A DNA stretch of 64,000 nt from NCBI GenBank assembly GCA_026545225.1, contig CM048847.1, positions 868,001 to 932,000 on the forward strand, given 5' to 3'. This stretch comes from Cornus controversa. Taxonomy: Eukaryota > Streptophyta > Magnoliopsida > Cornales > Cornaceae. Both the position numbers and the translations under genes were made by a program. Position 1 is the stretch's first letter. Every line of letters starts with the position of its first letter. The notes below the pieces were generated by a model. That model ran no database searches, was not told the origin of the DNA, and was given only the letters and a program-made list of their open reading frames with translations. Below are positions 12,561 through 22,274 of the stretch, in pieces.

Positions 12561-13423
12561 TGTAACGCCCCGATTCCCCGTCTCCCGGGCAACCGGAGGT
12601 TAACCCGTCCATTAGTCCCAATAGACCCTCATTACCCTCATTCTCTGCGGAAGCTTAACCTAATTCTTGCATATGAATGCACACAAATCCATCTTAACCA
12701 ACCCCCATGGGCCCTACATCAAATCACACACCTTAGCTCTCACCACTTCACCCGAAACCCTAGAATCGACAAGTAGATGAGAAAGAACACCCCTACCTCA
12801 AAGATGAAGGCCTTCCAAGCACTTCTCAAATTTCCAGCAATGTCAACTTTGCCAAACCGCGACTTTGATCGGTTCAAAGGGAAGCCCTAGCCGTCCCCTA
12901 CGTATCTCCCTCCTTCAGCAAGCCTTGAATCCAAGCCGAAGACCTCCAAAATCTAGAGAGAAGGAAGAGAGAATAAGTGGGAGCAATATAGAGAGAGAAG
13001 CAGCCGTGAGATATGAAATATCTCTGCAGATTTTGACCATTTAAGGTCCCTAGGTCACGAAAAGACCAAAATACCCCTAGGCCACTTAACGCACCTTCCC
13101 GAACTCCTTTTTCGATTCCGAAAACTCCTACGCTCTCGAAATCACTTCCTTAACTCTCTAAACATTTCATCTAAGCCATTCCCAAAAATAAATATTTTTG
13201 AGAATTTTCCGGATTTCCGGACCCACTTAAGTCGCATCCCGGGCCCCGGTTTGACCAAAAAGTCAAACTTCTCCGATTCTCCCGAAAACTTCCCAAAACC
13301 TTAAAAACACTTCCCAAACATGTTTCCTACACTCAAAACATGTTAAACACCACTCAAAATGCATTTATGGAAATTATAATGCGAAAAATGCAAAACCGGC
13401 CAAAATTGGTCACGGTCTCTACA
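12561..13423 (-). repeat. LTR of the retroelement, minus-strand copy (863 bp)
   Basis: Its reverse complement starts TGTAGAGACCGTGACC and ends CGGGGCGTTACA. It matches the plus-strand LTR at 14783-15645 over the full 863 bp, and I noticed only two differences: 12967 against 15239 and 13101 against 15105. Both are C in this copy and T in the other, read in LTR orientation. The polypurine tract next to its inner end identifies it as the 3' LTR of a minus-strand element. A candidate TATA box lies at 12985-12990 (complement TATATT). Confidence 0.95.
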
Positions 13424-13438
13424 ACCTCCCCCCCTTAA
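13424..13438 (-). other. Polypurine tract (plus-strand DNA synthesis primer)
   Basis: Read on the minus strand this is TTAAGGGGGGGAGGT, ending directly at the first base of the LTR (TGTAGAG). A purine tract at this position primes second-strand synthesis in LTR retrotransposons. Just upstream at 13443-13460 lies the imperfect palindrome AATTTCGGGGACGAAATT, commonly found between the pol stop codon and the polypurine tract in Tekay-type elements. Confidence 0.88.
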
Positions 13439-13470
13439 GGGAATTTCGTCCCCGAAATTAGAAACGTACC

Positions 13471-14782
13471 TCAAGTAGAAAACAACTCAGGGTATTTCGA
13501 GCGGACTTCTTGTTCTCGCTCCCATGTAGCCTCCTCAACTCCGTGATGTCTCCAAAGGACTTTAACCAATGGATTAGTCTTGCCCTGAAGCACTTGCTCC
13601 CTAGCATCCAAAACCTGTACCGGTCTCTCCTCGTAAGACACATCCTCCTCCACCTCAAGATCTGTCCAATCTAATACATGTGAAGGATCCGGCTCATACT
13701 TTCTCAACATCGAAACGTGGAAAGTATTGTGCACACTTGACAATTGCGGTGGCAATGCCAAGCGGTATGCAACCTCACCCACACGATCCAATATCTCGAA
13801 TGGACCGATAAACCGTGGGGCTAGCTTTCCGCTACGCCCAAACCTCATCAAACCCCGTCGTGGTGAGACCTTCAAGAAGACATGGTCCCCCACCTCAAAT
13901 GCTAAAGGCCTCCGCCTTCTGTCAGCATAACTTTTCTGACGACTCTGAGCCGTAAGCAAACGCTGCCGTATGATCTTAATCTTTTCTGTAGTCTCTCTGA
14001 CTATATCTGGCCCCAAAGCCACTGTCTCACCGACCTCTGTCCAACAAACTGGTGACCTACAAGGTCTACCATACAAGGCCTCAAATGGAGCCATCTCAAT
14101 ACTAGTTTGGTAGCTATTATTGTACGCAAACTCCACCAATGGAAGGTGATCCTCCCAACTACCCCAAAAATCAAGTGCACATGCCCTAAGCATATCCTCC
14201 AAAATCTGTATAGTACGCTCCGACTGACCATCTGTCTGGGGATGGAAAGCCGTACTGAAATGGAGGTCCGTATCAAGTGCAGCTTAAAAACTCTGCCAAA
14301 ACCGTGATGTGAATCTCGGATCTCTATCAGACACAATGGAAACTGGCACTCCGTGCAATCTCACAATCTGGTCAACATACAACCGACTAAGGGTATCCAC
14401 ATCATCTGTCACTCGAATAGGAAGGAAATGAGCCACCTTGGTCAACCTATCCACAATGACCCAAACTGCATCATGACTCTTCCTTGTCCTAGGTAACCCC
14501 GTCACAAAGTCCATAGTAACGTGTTCCCACTTCCACATAGCTACCGGTAAGGGCTGTAACAAACCTGCCGGTCTCTGATGCTCAGCCTTCACTTGTTGGC
14601 AAGTCAGGCACCTCGCCACAAACCGTGCGACGTCCTTTTTCATGCCCTTCCACCAATACTGTCTACGAAGGTTGTGGTACATTTTGGTACCACCGGGATG
14701 TACTGCAAGTCTGGAGCTATGAAACTCCCTCAGGACCTCATCCCTACAAGCCAATGGAACAACCATCCTACCTCTGAACCGT
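13471..14782 (-). pseudogene. Truncated pol: integrase with C-terminal chromodomain, one in-frame stop
   Basis: This is the 3' end of a Ty3/gypsy polyprotein: integrase inserts element cDNA into the genome, and the chromodomain is thought to guide it to marked chromatin. Numbering residues from the Met at 14766, the HHCC zinc site is H16, H23, C53, C56. The catalytic triad is D86, D147 and E183, with the classic 35-residue D-E spacing. A GPF motif lies near residues 321-323 and a chromodomain at about 380-429, ending PELFST before TGA. Residue 161 is a stop (TAA at 14284-14286), most simply a C-to-T change of a CAA codon. It splits the core before E183, while the frame continues undamaged on both sides. 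Upstream coding sequence (RFRGR) stops at the LTR joined at 14783, so protease, reverse transcriptase and RNase H are gone. Confidence 0.93.
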
Positions 14783-14783
14783 T
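14782..14783. other. Inversion junction: pol joined to an LTR terminus
   Basis: Minus-strand pol coding sequence (TGAACCGT on the plus strand) meets the exact first base of the plus-strand LTR (TGTAGAGACC). The orientation of all element parts flips here. The precision at the LTR end suggests that integrase or reverse transcription made the join, rather than random breakage. The five bases before it (ACCGT) are not repeated at the far end of the plus-strand part, so it is not a simple nested complete insertion. Confidence 0.9.
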
Positions 14784-15645
14784 GTAGAGACCGTGACCAA
14801 TTTTGGCCGGTTTTGCATTTTTCGCATTATAATTTCCATAAATGCATTTTGAGTGGTGTTTAACATGTTTTGAGTGTAGGAAACATGTTTGGGAAGTGTT
14901 TTTAAGGTTTTGGGAAGTTTTCGGGAGAATCGGAGAAGTTTGACTTTTTGGTCAAACCGGGGCCCGGGATGCGACTTAAGTGGGTCCGGAAATCCGGAAA
15001 ATTCTCAAAAATATTTATTTTTGGGAATGGCTTAGATGAAATGTTTAGAGAGTTAAGGAAGTGATTTCGAGAGCGTAGGAGTTTTCGGAATCGAAAAAGG
15101 AGTTTGGGAAGGTGCGTTAAGTGGCCTAGGGGTATTTTGGTCTTTTCGTGACCTAGGGACCTTAAATGGTCAAAATCTGCAGAGATATTTCATATCTCAC
15201 GGCTGCTTCTCTCTCTATATTGCTCCCACTTATTCTCTTTTCCTTCTCTCTAGATTTTGGAGGTCTTCGGCTTGGATTCAAGGCTTGCTGAAGGAGGGAG
15301 ATACGTAGGGGACGGCTAGGGCTTCCCTTTGAACCGATCAAAGTCGCGGTTTGGCAAAGTTGACATTGCTGGAAATTTGAGAAGTGCTTGGAAGGCCTTC
15401 ATCTTTGAGGTAGGGGTGTTCTTTCTCATCTACTTGTCGATTCTAGGGTTTCGGGTGAAGTGGTGAGAGCTAAGGTGTGTGATTTGATGTAGGGCCCATG
15501 GGGGTTGGTTAAGATGGATTTGTGTGCATTCATATGCAAGAATTAGGTTAAGCTTCCGCAGAGAATGAGGGTAATGAGGGTCTATTGGGACTAATGGACG
15601 GGTTAACCTCCGGTTGCCCGGGAGACGGGGAATCGGGGCGTTACA
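14783..15645 (+). repeat. LTR of the retroelement, plus-strand copy (863 bp)
   Basis: It runs from TGTAGAGACCGTGACC to CGGGGCGTTACA and forms an almost perfect inverted repeat with 12561-13423. The primer-binding site three bases beyond its 3' end marks it as a 5' LTR. A candidate TATA box (TATATT) lies at 15216-15221, which would place transcription start in the following pyrimidine-rich stretch. No transcription can be shown from sequence. Confidence 0.95.
15216..15221 (+). promoter_or_regulatory. Candidate TATA box in the plus-strand LTR
   Basis: TATATT lies in a pyrimidine-rich context (CTCTCTATATTGCTCCC), about 560 bp before the first gag codon region ends its leader. The identical site occurs in the minus-strand LTR at 12985-12990. 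Assignment is by motif and position only. Confidence 0.4.
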
Positions 15646-15648
15646 GAA

Positions 15649-15660
15649 TGGTATCAGAGC
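15649..15660 (+). other. Primer-binding site for initiator methionine tRNA
   Basis: TGGTATCAGAGC begins three bases after the LTR end. It is the reverse complement of the 3' end of plant initiator-Met tRNA (GCTCTGATACCA), which primes first-strand cDNA synthesis in most plant Ty3/gypsy elements. This fixes the orientation of this half of the insertion as plus. Confidence 0.95.
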
Positions 15661-15903
15661 ACTAGGTTGGAATACCTAGGGACGAAGGGTGAAACTTGAT
15701 TTTGTGGTCACTTGAGGTTAAGGATCGGAACATAAGGATTTGAACTTGAGGTTGTAAATTGCTTATGTGGAACTTGATGTATGCTTATATTTTCATAACA
15801 TGCTTTTGTGGATTAAATAGACATAGCATGTGTAAGCATGATGGAAATTGACTAAGTATAAATGCTTGGTTCTAAAATTTTCTTGTTGTGCATATAGAAA
15901 GAA
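15661..15903 (+). other. Untranslated leader between primer-binding site and gag
   Basis: This stretch of about 240 bp is AT-rich and contains ATG triplets but no sustained open frame. It is the expected position of the 5' leader and packaging region of the retroelement. No further motif is recognised. Confidence 0.6.
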
Positions 15904-16656
15904 ATGCCTCCAAGAAGAGCGCGAGACATTGGCGCTAATGCTCCTCAGGAGCCAACAGATGGAACGCAGTTTATGCGTGATATGGCTGATACTATGAGAA
16001 GAATGGCTAGGGAAGCTAGAGAGGAGGAGGTTTAGGCATTACCTAGGGTTGCCTTGAGCCGACAAATGGTAGCAATGAAGGAATATGTGAAATTTAAGCC
16101 GCCTACCTTTGATGGCGCGCGTGATCCTTTTGTGGCTGAGAGTTGGATAGACCAAACTCACAAACTCATGGTTGCTCTTGCAATCGATGAGGATTTGAAA
16201 GTGGGGGTAGCGGCGCTTCACTTACAAGGAGAAGCTGATCGGTGGTGGCAATTCATCGGGAATGTCCACAATACCGAGACTATGGACTGGGAAACCTTTA
16301 AGGGTTTATTCTTTGACAAATTCTTTCCGACTTCGGTGAGAGACCGGATGAGGCAAGAGTTCATAGACTTGGTCCAAGGGGACTTGGATGTGATGGGGTA
16401 CGAGACCAAATTCACATCATTGGCTCGTTTTGCCCCGGAGATGGTAGCTAATGAAGAGCTAAAAGTGAAAAGGTTCGTGAAGGGACTCAAAACCTCTATC
16501 AGAAAGAGGGTATCCATTTTAGGTCTAAGGGCCTACAATGAAGTGGTTGACAGAGCCTTAGTGGCTGAGGAAGATGACAGAGACACCCAAAGAATATGGG
16601 AGTCTAAATAGCAAGCGAAGAATGCGGGGGCATCCTCGGGTAGTCAAGGACTGAGG
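15904..16656 (+). pseudogene. Truncated gag (capsid region) with two in-frame stops
   Basis: Gag forms the particle in which reverse transcription takes place. The frame starts at ATG 15904 (MPPRRARDIG) and is open except for TAG at 16033-16035 (codon 44) and TAG at 16609-16611 (codon 236). Each is most simply a CAG codon changed by C to T. The longest open stretch, about 16036-16608, holds the retrotransposon gag core, with the landmarks FKPPTFDG, AESWID, EADRWW and DKFFP. After the second stop the frame still reads AKNAGASSGSQGLR and then ends abruptly at about 16656, where unrelated sequence begins. The CCHC zinc knuckle normally downstream is missing. It belongs with the LTR and primer-binding site just upstream. 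Confidence 0.92.
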
Positions 16657-16953
16657 CATGTATATTTATAATTGTTTATGCATGTTGTAGAAATATTGGG
16701 GGGACACGGGCCCAGAAGTGTCCATATTTACTGTTAGATATAAATGCTGGGGGGGACACGTGCCCAGAAGTGTCCATATGAATTGTAAAGCAGGTGTAAT
16801 ATGCCAGGAGCTGATTATTTAGAATGGGTCATGCCCGATTTTCATAAAAATAATAGGAAATTGAATTGTATGATCAGGTGGAGGTTATGTCGTGAGGGTG
16901 ATCTCACGGGGTTCACACCTCGGTTTTCGGGCCTCGAGAACCGGGGCGTGACA
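16657..16953 (+). repeat. LTR 3'-end of a different retroelement family
   Basis: This sequence of about 295 bp ends CGAGAACCGGGGCGTGACA directly at the target-site duplication. It resembles the 863-bp LTR only in its last ~16 bases (CGGGGCGTGACA against CGGGGCGTTACA), so it is the end of another LTR. TGT at 16659 and the terminal ACA could make it a complete short LTR of 295 bp, but no polypurine tract precedes it, so a fragment is equally possible. It joins gag coding sequence without any spacer. Family unknown. Confidence 0.7.
16691..16779 (+). repeat. Two tandem ~37-bp repeats with hairpin arms in the terminal LTR
   Basis: Copies at 16691-16727 and 16742-16779 share a G-run followed by GACACG(G/T)GCCCAGAAG and TGTCCATAT. 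Within each copy, GGACAC and GTGTCC can pair around a 10-base loop. They are offset by about 51-52 bp. Function unknown. Confidence 0.8.
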
Positions 16954-16958
16954 CAACC
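16954..16958. repeat. Target-site duplication, right copy (CAACC)
   Basis: CAACC follows the terminal ACA of the element and continues into ATTTTAAACTTG, the normal satellite continuation. It pairs with 12556-12560. Confidence 0.93.
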
Positions 16959-19612
16959 ATTTTAAACTTGTTTCATTTGAGTTGTTTTGATTCGAAAACT
17001 GCATTCCAAGAGAAGTCGTGCCATAATACTAATCGTACGCTGCTTTTTTCTAAATGAAACCATCAAAGCATCCCAAAGAAACGACGAGCATGTCGATCCG
17101 ATCTTTATCCATGTTTGTTTGAGTTGTTCTCAGTCGAAAAGAACAATTGCTTGCAATAATCAGGCATGACGACAACCGTATGGCGCTTTATGCTAGAATT
17201 GACCATTTGGATGTTCAGAAAAATAGAGAATGACAACAACGGTTTCGAACTTGTTTCGTTTGACTTGTCCTGATTTGGAAAGTTTAATCCACGTGAAATC
17301 ATGCCACACTTAGAATTATACATTGCTTTACGCCAAATTCAACCATCAGGACGTCCTGAATCAAAAATAGTAATTCCTTGCTGCACTCATGAATGATCAC
17401 AACCGTATGGTGCTCTATGCCAACTTCAACCATCTGGAAAAGTAAAAGAAACAATTCCCAAGCTATCGAGGATTTTAAACAAGTTTAGTTTGAGTTGTTC
17501 TGATTCAATAACCCATTCCTTGAGAAGTCGTGCCATAATCAGAATCGTAAGTTTCTTTTTTCCAAATTAGACCATCAAAGCATCCAAAAGAAGTGACGAA
17601 CATGTCAATCCGATCTTCATCACAACCGTATGGTGCTTTGTTCCAAGTTCGACCGTTTGGACATCTAAAGGAAACAATTAGCAAGATACCAACCATTTTA
17701 AACTTGTTTCCTTTGAGTTGTTTTGATTCGAAAACCGCATTCCAAGAGAAGTCGTGCCATAATACTAATCGTACGCTGCTTTTTTCTAAATGAAACCATC
17801 AAAGCGTCCCAAAGAAACGACGAGCATGTTGATCCGATCTTCATCCATGTTTGTTTGAGTTGTTCTGAGTCGAAAGAACAATTGCTTGCAATAATCAGGC
17901 ATGACGACAACCGTATGGCGCTTTGTGCTAGAATTGACCATCTGGATGTCCAGAGGAATAGAGAATGACAAGAACGGTTTCGAACTTGTTTCGTTTGACT
18001 TGTCCTGATTCGAAAAGTCCCAATCCATGTGAAATCGTGCCATACCTAGAATTATACGTTGCTTTATGCCAAATTCAACCGTCAGGATGTCCTAAATCGA
18101 AAAGAGTAATTCCATGCTACACCCATGAATGATCACAACCGTATGGTGCTCTATGCCAACTTCAACCATCTGGACAAGTAAAAGAACCAATTCCCAAGCT
18201 ATCGATGATTTTAAACAAGTTTAGTTTGAGTTGTTTTGATTCAAAAACCCATTTCCTTGAGAAGTCGTGCCATAATCGGAATCGTAAGTTTCTTTTTGCC
18301 AAATTAGACCATCAAAGCATCCAAAAGAAGTGACGAACATGTCAATCCGATCTTCATCACAACCGTATGGTGCTTTGTTCCAAGTTCGACCGTTTGGACA
18401 TCTAAAGGAAACAATTAGCAAGCTACCAACCATTTTAAACTTGTTTCATTTGAGTTATTTTGATTCGAAAACTGCATTCCAAGAGAAGTCGTGCCACAAT
18501 ACTAATCGTACGCTGCTTTTTTATAAATGAAACCATCAAAGCGTCCCAAAGAAACGACGAGCATGTCGAGCCGATCTTCATCCATGTTTGTTTGAGCTGT
18601 TCTGAGTCGAAAAGAACAATTGCTTGCAATAATCAGGCATGACGACAACCGTATGGCGCTTTGTGCTAGAATTGACCATCTCGATGTTCAGAAAAATAGA
18701 GAATGACAACAACGGTTTCGAACTTGTTTCGTTTGACTTGTCCTAATTCGAAAAGTCCCAATCCACGTGAAATCGTGCCATACCTAGAATTATACGTTGC
18801 TTTATGCCAAATTCAACCGTCAGGATGTCCTGAATCGAAAAGAGTAATTCCATGCCGCACCCATGAATGATCACAACCGTATGGTGCTCTATGCCAACTT
18901 CAACCATCTGGACAAGTAAATGAAACAATTCCCAAGCTATCGATGATTTTAAACAAGTTTAGTTTGAGTTGTTCTGATTCAAAAACCCATTCCTTGAGAA
19001 GTCGTGCCATAATCAGAATCGTAAGTTTCTTTTTTCCAAATTAGACCATCAAAGCATCCAAAAGAAGTGACGAACATATCAATCCGATCTTCATCACAAC
19101 CGTATGGTGCTTTGTTCCAAGTTCGACCGTTTGGACATCTAAAGGAAACAATTAGCAAGCTACCAACCATTTTAAACTTGTTTCATTTGATTTGAAAAGT
19201 CCCAATCCACGTGAAATCGTGGCATACCTAGAATTATACGTTGCTTTATGCCAAATTCAACCGTCAGGATGTCCTGATTCGAAAAGAGTAATTCCATGCT
19301 GCACCCATGAATGATCACAACCGTATGGTGCTCTATGCCAACTTCAACCATCTGGACAAGTAAAAGAAACAATTCCCAAGCTATCGATGATTTTAAACAA
19401 GTTTAGTTTGAGTTGTTTTGATTCAAAAACCCATTCCTTGAGAAGTCGTGCCATAATCGGAATCGTAAGTTTCTTTTTTCCAAATTAGACCATCAAAGCA
19501 TCCAAAAGAAGTGACGAACATATCAATCCGATCTTCATCACAACCGTATGGTGCTTTGTTCCAAGTTCGACCGTTTGGACATCTAAAGGAAACAATTAGC
19601 AAGCTACCAACC
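16959..19612. repeat. Tandem segmental duplication, offset 2654, copy 1
   Basis: This block (two long units and most of a third, then a short unit) recurs 2654 bp downstream. Shared private variants include CCCATTTCCTTGAG (extra T, 18251 and 20905), TTTTTGCCAAATTAG (18294 and 20948), TTGTTTCCTTTGAG, ACCATTTGGATG and ACCATCTCGATG. A few differences exist (for example at 17067, 17131, 17685 and 17971), so it is older than the other duplications or partly converted. The left limit near the retroelement is approximate. Confidence 0.75.
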
Positions 19613-19620
19613 ATTTTAAA
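19177..19620. repeat. Short satellite unit (444 bp), copy 4
   Basis: Same X1/X2 junction with the variant TTTGAAAAGTCCC and with GTGGCATACC in X2. These mark a subgroup with the copies at 21831 and 23012. Confidence 0.9.
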
Positions 19621-22266
19621 CTTGTTTCATTTGAGTTGTTTTGATTCGAAAACTGCATTCCAAGAGAAGTCGTGCCATAATACTAATCGTACGCTGCTTT
19701 TTTCTAAATGAAACCATCAAAGCGTCCCAAAGAAATGACGAGCATGTCGATCCGATCTTTATCCATGTTTGTTTGAGTTGTTCTGAGTCGAAAAGAACAA
19801 TTGCTTGCAATAATCAGGCATGACGACAACCGTATGGCGCTTTATGCTAGAATTGACCATTTGGATGTTCAGAAAAATAGAGAATGACAACAACGGTTTC
19901 GAACTTGTTTCGTTTGACTTGTCCTGATTTGGAAAGTTTAATCCACGTGAAATCATGCCACACTTAGAATTATACATTGCTTTACGCCAAATTCAACCAT
20001 CAGGACGTCCTGAATCAAAAATAGTAATTCCTTGCTGCACTCATGAATGATCACAACCGTATGGTGCTCTATGCCAACTTCAACCATCTGGAAAAGTAAA
20101 AGAAACAATTCCCAAGCTATCGAGGATTTTAAACAAGTTTAGTTTGAGTTGTTCTGATTCAATAACCCATTCCTTGAGAAGTCGTGCCATAATCAGAATC
20201 GTAAGTTTCTTTTTTCCAAATTAGACCATCAAAGCATCCAAAAGAAGTGACGAACATGTCAATCCGATCTTCATCACAACCGTATGGTGCTTTGTTCCAA
20301 GTTCGACCGTTTGGACATCTAAAGGAAACAATTAGCAAGCTACCAACCATTTTAAACTTGTTTCCTTTGAGTTGTTTTGATTCGAAAACCGCATTCCAAG
20401 AGAAGTCGTGCCATAATACTAATCGTACGCTGCTTTTTTCTAAATGAAACCATCAAAGCGTCCCAAAGAAACGACGAGCATGTTGATCCGATCTTCATCC
20501 ATGTTTGTTTGAGTTGTTCTGAGTCGAAAGAACAATTGCTTGCAATAATCAGGCATGACGACAACCGTATGGCGCTTTGTGCTAGAATTGACCATCTGGA
20601 TGTCCAGAGGAATAGAGAATGACAACAACGGTTTCGAACTTGTTTCGTTTGACTTGTCCTGATTCGAAAAGTCCCAATCCATGTGAAATCGTGCCATACC
20701 TAGAATTATACGTTGCTTTATGCCAAATTCAACCGTCAGGATGTCCTAAATCGAAAAGAGTAATTCCATGCTACACCCATGAATGATCACAACCGTATGG
20801 TGCTCTATGCCAACTTCAACCATCTGGACAAGTAAAAGAACCAATTCCCAAGCTATCGATGATTTTAAACAAGTTTAGTTTGAGTTGTTTTGATTCAAAA
20901 ACCCATTTCCTTGAGAAGTCGTGCCATAATCGGAATCGTAAGTTTCTTTTTGCCAAATTAGACCATCAAAGCATCCAAAAGAAGTGACGAACATGTCAAT
21001 CCGATCTTCATCACAACCGTATGGTGCTTTGTTCCAAGTTCGACCGTTTGGACATCTAAAGGAAACAATTAGCAAGCTACCAACCATTTTAAACTTGTTT
21101 CATTTGAGTTATTTTGATTCGAAAACTGCATTCCAAGAGAAGTCGTGCCACAATACTAATCGTACGCTGCTTTTTTATAAATGAAACCATCAAAGCGTCC
21201 CAAAGAAACGACGAGCATGTCGAGCCGATCTTCATCCATGTTTGTTTGAGCTGTTCTGAGTCGAAAAGAACAATTGCTTGCAATAATCAGGCATGACGAC
21301 AACCGTATGGCGCTTTGTGCTAGAATTGACCATCTCGATGTTCAGAAAAATAGAGAATGACAACAACGGTTTCGAACTTGTTTCGTTTGACTTGTCCTAA
21401 TTCGAAAAGTCCCAATCCACGTGAAATCGTGCCATACCTAGAATTATACGTTGCTTTATGCCAAATTCAACCGTCAGGATGTCCTGAATCGAAAAGAGTA
21501 ATTCTATGCCGCACCCATGAATGATCACAACCGTATGGTGCTCTATGCCAACTTCAACCATCTGGACAAGTAAATGAAACAATTCCCAAGCTATCGATGA
21601 TTTTAAACAAGTTTAGTTTGAGTTGTTCTGATTCAAAAACCCATTCCTTGAGAAGTCGTGCCATAATCAGAATCGTAAGTTTCTTTTTTCCAAATTAGAC
21701 CATCAAAGCATCCAAAAGAAGTGACGAACATATCAATCCGATCTTCATCACAACCGTATGGTGCTTTGTTCCAAGTTCGACCGTTTGGACATCTAAAGGA
21801 AACAATTAGCAAGCTACCAACCATTTTAAACTTGTTTCATTTGATTTGAAAAGTCCCAATCCACGTGAAATCGTGGCATACCTAGAATTATACGTTGCTT
21901 TATGCCAAATTCAACCGTCAGGATGTCCTGATTCGAAAAGAGTAATTCCATGCTGCACCCATGAATGATCACAACCGTATGGTGCTCTATGCCAACTTCA
22001 ACCATCTGGACAAGTAAAAGAAACAATTCCCAAGCTATCGATGATTTTAAACAAGTTTAGTTTGAGTTGTTTTGATTCAAAAACCCATTCCTTGAGAAGT
22101 CGTGCCATAATCGGAATCGTAAGTTTCTTTTTTCCAAATTAGACCATCAAAGCATCCAAAAGAAGTGACGAACATATCAATCCGATCTTCATCACAACCG
22201 TATGGTGCTTTGTTCCAAGTTCGACCGTTTGGACATCTAAAGGAAACAATTAGCAAGCTACCAACC
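19613..22266. repeat. Tandem segmental duplication, offset 2654, copy 2
   Basis: Second copy of the block starting near 16959. It carries its own changes, such as AATTCTATGCCGC at about 21502 where copy 1 has AATTCCATGCCGC. Similarity fades after about 22290, where TTTTAATTCG replaces TTTTGATTCG. Confidence 0.75.
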
Positions 22267-22274
22267 ATTTTAAA
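21831..22274. repeat. Short satellite unit (444 bp), copy 5
   Basis: TTTGAAAAGTCCC and GTGGCATACC as in copy 4. Unlike most, the following unit (22275) is not of alpha type. Confidence 0.9.

Larger units (their letters stand above)
12561..16953. mobile_element. Rearranged, non-autonomous Ty3/gypsy chromovirus (Tekay/Del-like) insertion
   Basis: This 4393-bp insertion is bounded by TGTAACGCCCC on the left and GGGGCGTGACA on the right and flanked by the 5-bp repeat CAACC. Its order is: minus-strand LTR, minus-strand polypurine tract, minus-strand integrase plus chromodomain, plus-strand LTR, primer-binding site, plus-strand gag fragment, then about 295 bp of a different LTR end. Subtracting the element and one CAACC leaves 736 bp between the flanking satellite landmarks, so no satellite was lost or gained. 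Assignment to the chromovirus Tekay/Del group rests on the integrase GPF motif, the C-terminal chromodomain, the gag sequence and the AATTTCGGGGACGAAATT palindrome before the polypurine tract. Protease, reverse transcriptase and RNase H are absent, so any mobility would depend on other elements. Confidence 0.92.

Noticed and set aside
12459..12776. 105-codon plus-strand frame crossing the left insertion boundary
   Set aside because: It runs from satellite into the complement of the LTR. It is a chance frame across a junction.
12561..16953. DNA transposon with ~16-bp terminal inverted repeats (TGTAACGCCCCGATTC and TGTCACGCCCCGGTTC)
   Set aside because: Primer-binding site, polypurine tract, gag and integrase-chromodomain show an LTR retroelement. 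The inverted similarity is the shared U5 end of two LTRs.
12561..16953. Simple nesting of one complete element inside another
   Set aside because: The inner plus-strand element would need its 3' LTR and an ACCGT duplication on its far side, and the outer element its own 5' LTR at the right end. None is present.
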